NCBI GenBank assembly: GCA_018907035.1
Contig: JACCIC010000004.1
Coordinates: 7,214,001 to 7,278,000 of the forward strand
Reading direction: 5' to 3'
DNA length: 64,000 bases
Origin: Sycobia sp. Sy_11
Taxonomy: Eukaryota > Arthropoda > Insecta > Hymenoptera > Epichrysomallidae
This document shows, in pieces, positions 63,678-64,000 of the stretch; the stretch's first letter is position 1; each line of letters begins with the position of its first letter. A model generated the notes under the pieces. The model had not been told where the DNA came from. It made no database searches and saw nothing but the letters and a program-made list of their open reading frames with translations. Made by a program: the position numbers and the translations under genes.

Positions 63678-63977
63678 TATAAATAAGGGCTCGACTTCAT
63701 TTCACTTAAGATGCAAGAATTTATAAATGTATATAGATTTATATTTAAGATTTATCTTATATCTATTATTATCTTTGCCAGTACGGAGGCAAAAAATAGA
63801 CTCACAACGAACATAACTTTCACGTTTTACTGCTCTCGAAATCTAGAAGTAATTTTTTACCTTTGTATAATTACACTCAGCGTTCCAGACAACAGTTTTA
63901 ATAATTATGGAATAGAGAAAAAGAGTACAAGGGGAAATAAATCAGCATTTCGCTCAGTAACCATAACTCATTTTTAA
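63678..63977 (+). CDS. possible small secreted protein, unrecognised
   Basis: An ATG at 63,711 opens 88 codons to TAA at about 63,975. The first 26 residues (MQEFINVYRFIFKIYLISII then IFASTE) look like a signal peptide, and the rest is hydrophilic with two Cys. A TATAAATA box sits at 63,678-63,685, some 25 bases upstream of the ATG. In DNA this AT-rich, an 88-codon frame with a hydrophobic start can arise by chance. No family was recognised. Confidence 0.2.
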
Positions 63978-64000
63978 ATATTCGTATAAGATAACGATAG

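Overview
This window looks like one stretch of an AT-rich insect nuclear genome, most likely a hymenopteran and perhaps a parasitoid wasp. That placement rests on three things: a split gene with GT-AG introns whose protein resembles animal LPCAT1/2, retroelements of the kind common in ants and wasps, and very many (TA)n, (GA)n and (TG)n microsatellites. The species cannot be named from the sequence alone. No bacterial, viral or CRISPR features were seen.

The one confident host gene lies on the minus strand between 40,887 and 21,637. It encodes a lysophosphatidylcholine acyltransferase (LPCAT family): an N-terminal membrane segment, an acyltransferase domain with HX4D and EGTCTNR motifs, two degenerate EF-hand-like units, and a C-terminal KKxx ER-retrieval signal. 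Eleven exons were placed by hand, and all junctions keep a consistent phase. The first coding exon was not found; it would lie above 40,887 or outside the window. The most interesting feature is a pair of alternative exons, 36,055-36,272 and 32,111-32,325. Both encode the HX4D catalytic segment, with the same splice phases and nearly the same length, and using both would shift the frame into an early stop. This looks like mutually exclusive splicing that swaps an LPCAT1-like for an LPCAT2-like catalytic segment.

Region by region. 1-5.5 kb is AT-rich with no gene recognised. 5.5-16.4 kb is a graveyard of transposable elements on the 3' side of LPCAT. It holds a reverse transcriptase fragment, a decayed two-ORF LINE (8.9-14.8 kb) split by a 1.9 kb DNA transposon flanked by TTAA, a diverged repeat in inverted orientation on both sides of that LINE, and a deleted mariner-like element with TIRs of about 190 bp. 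16.4-21.6 kb is AT-rich, with no gene seen other than the LPCAT 3' UTR, whose end is not determined. 21.6-40.9 kb is LPCAT. 40.9-64 kb has no recognised exon and is probably LPCAT 5' intron or upstream DNA. It holds several fold-back elements, a three-copy dispersed repeat, a dense cluster of long microsatellites, a few CpG-rich patches that could be promoters, and weak hints of plus-strand exons or a small secreted ORF near the right edge.

All splice sites, repeat alignments and identity counts were made by eye, with no database search.
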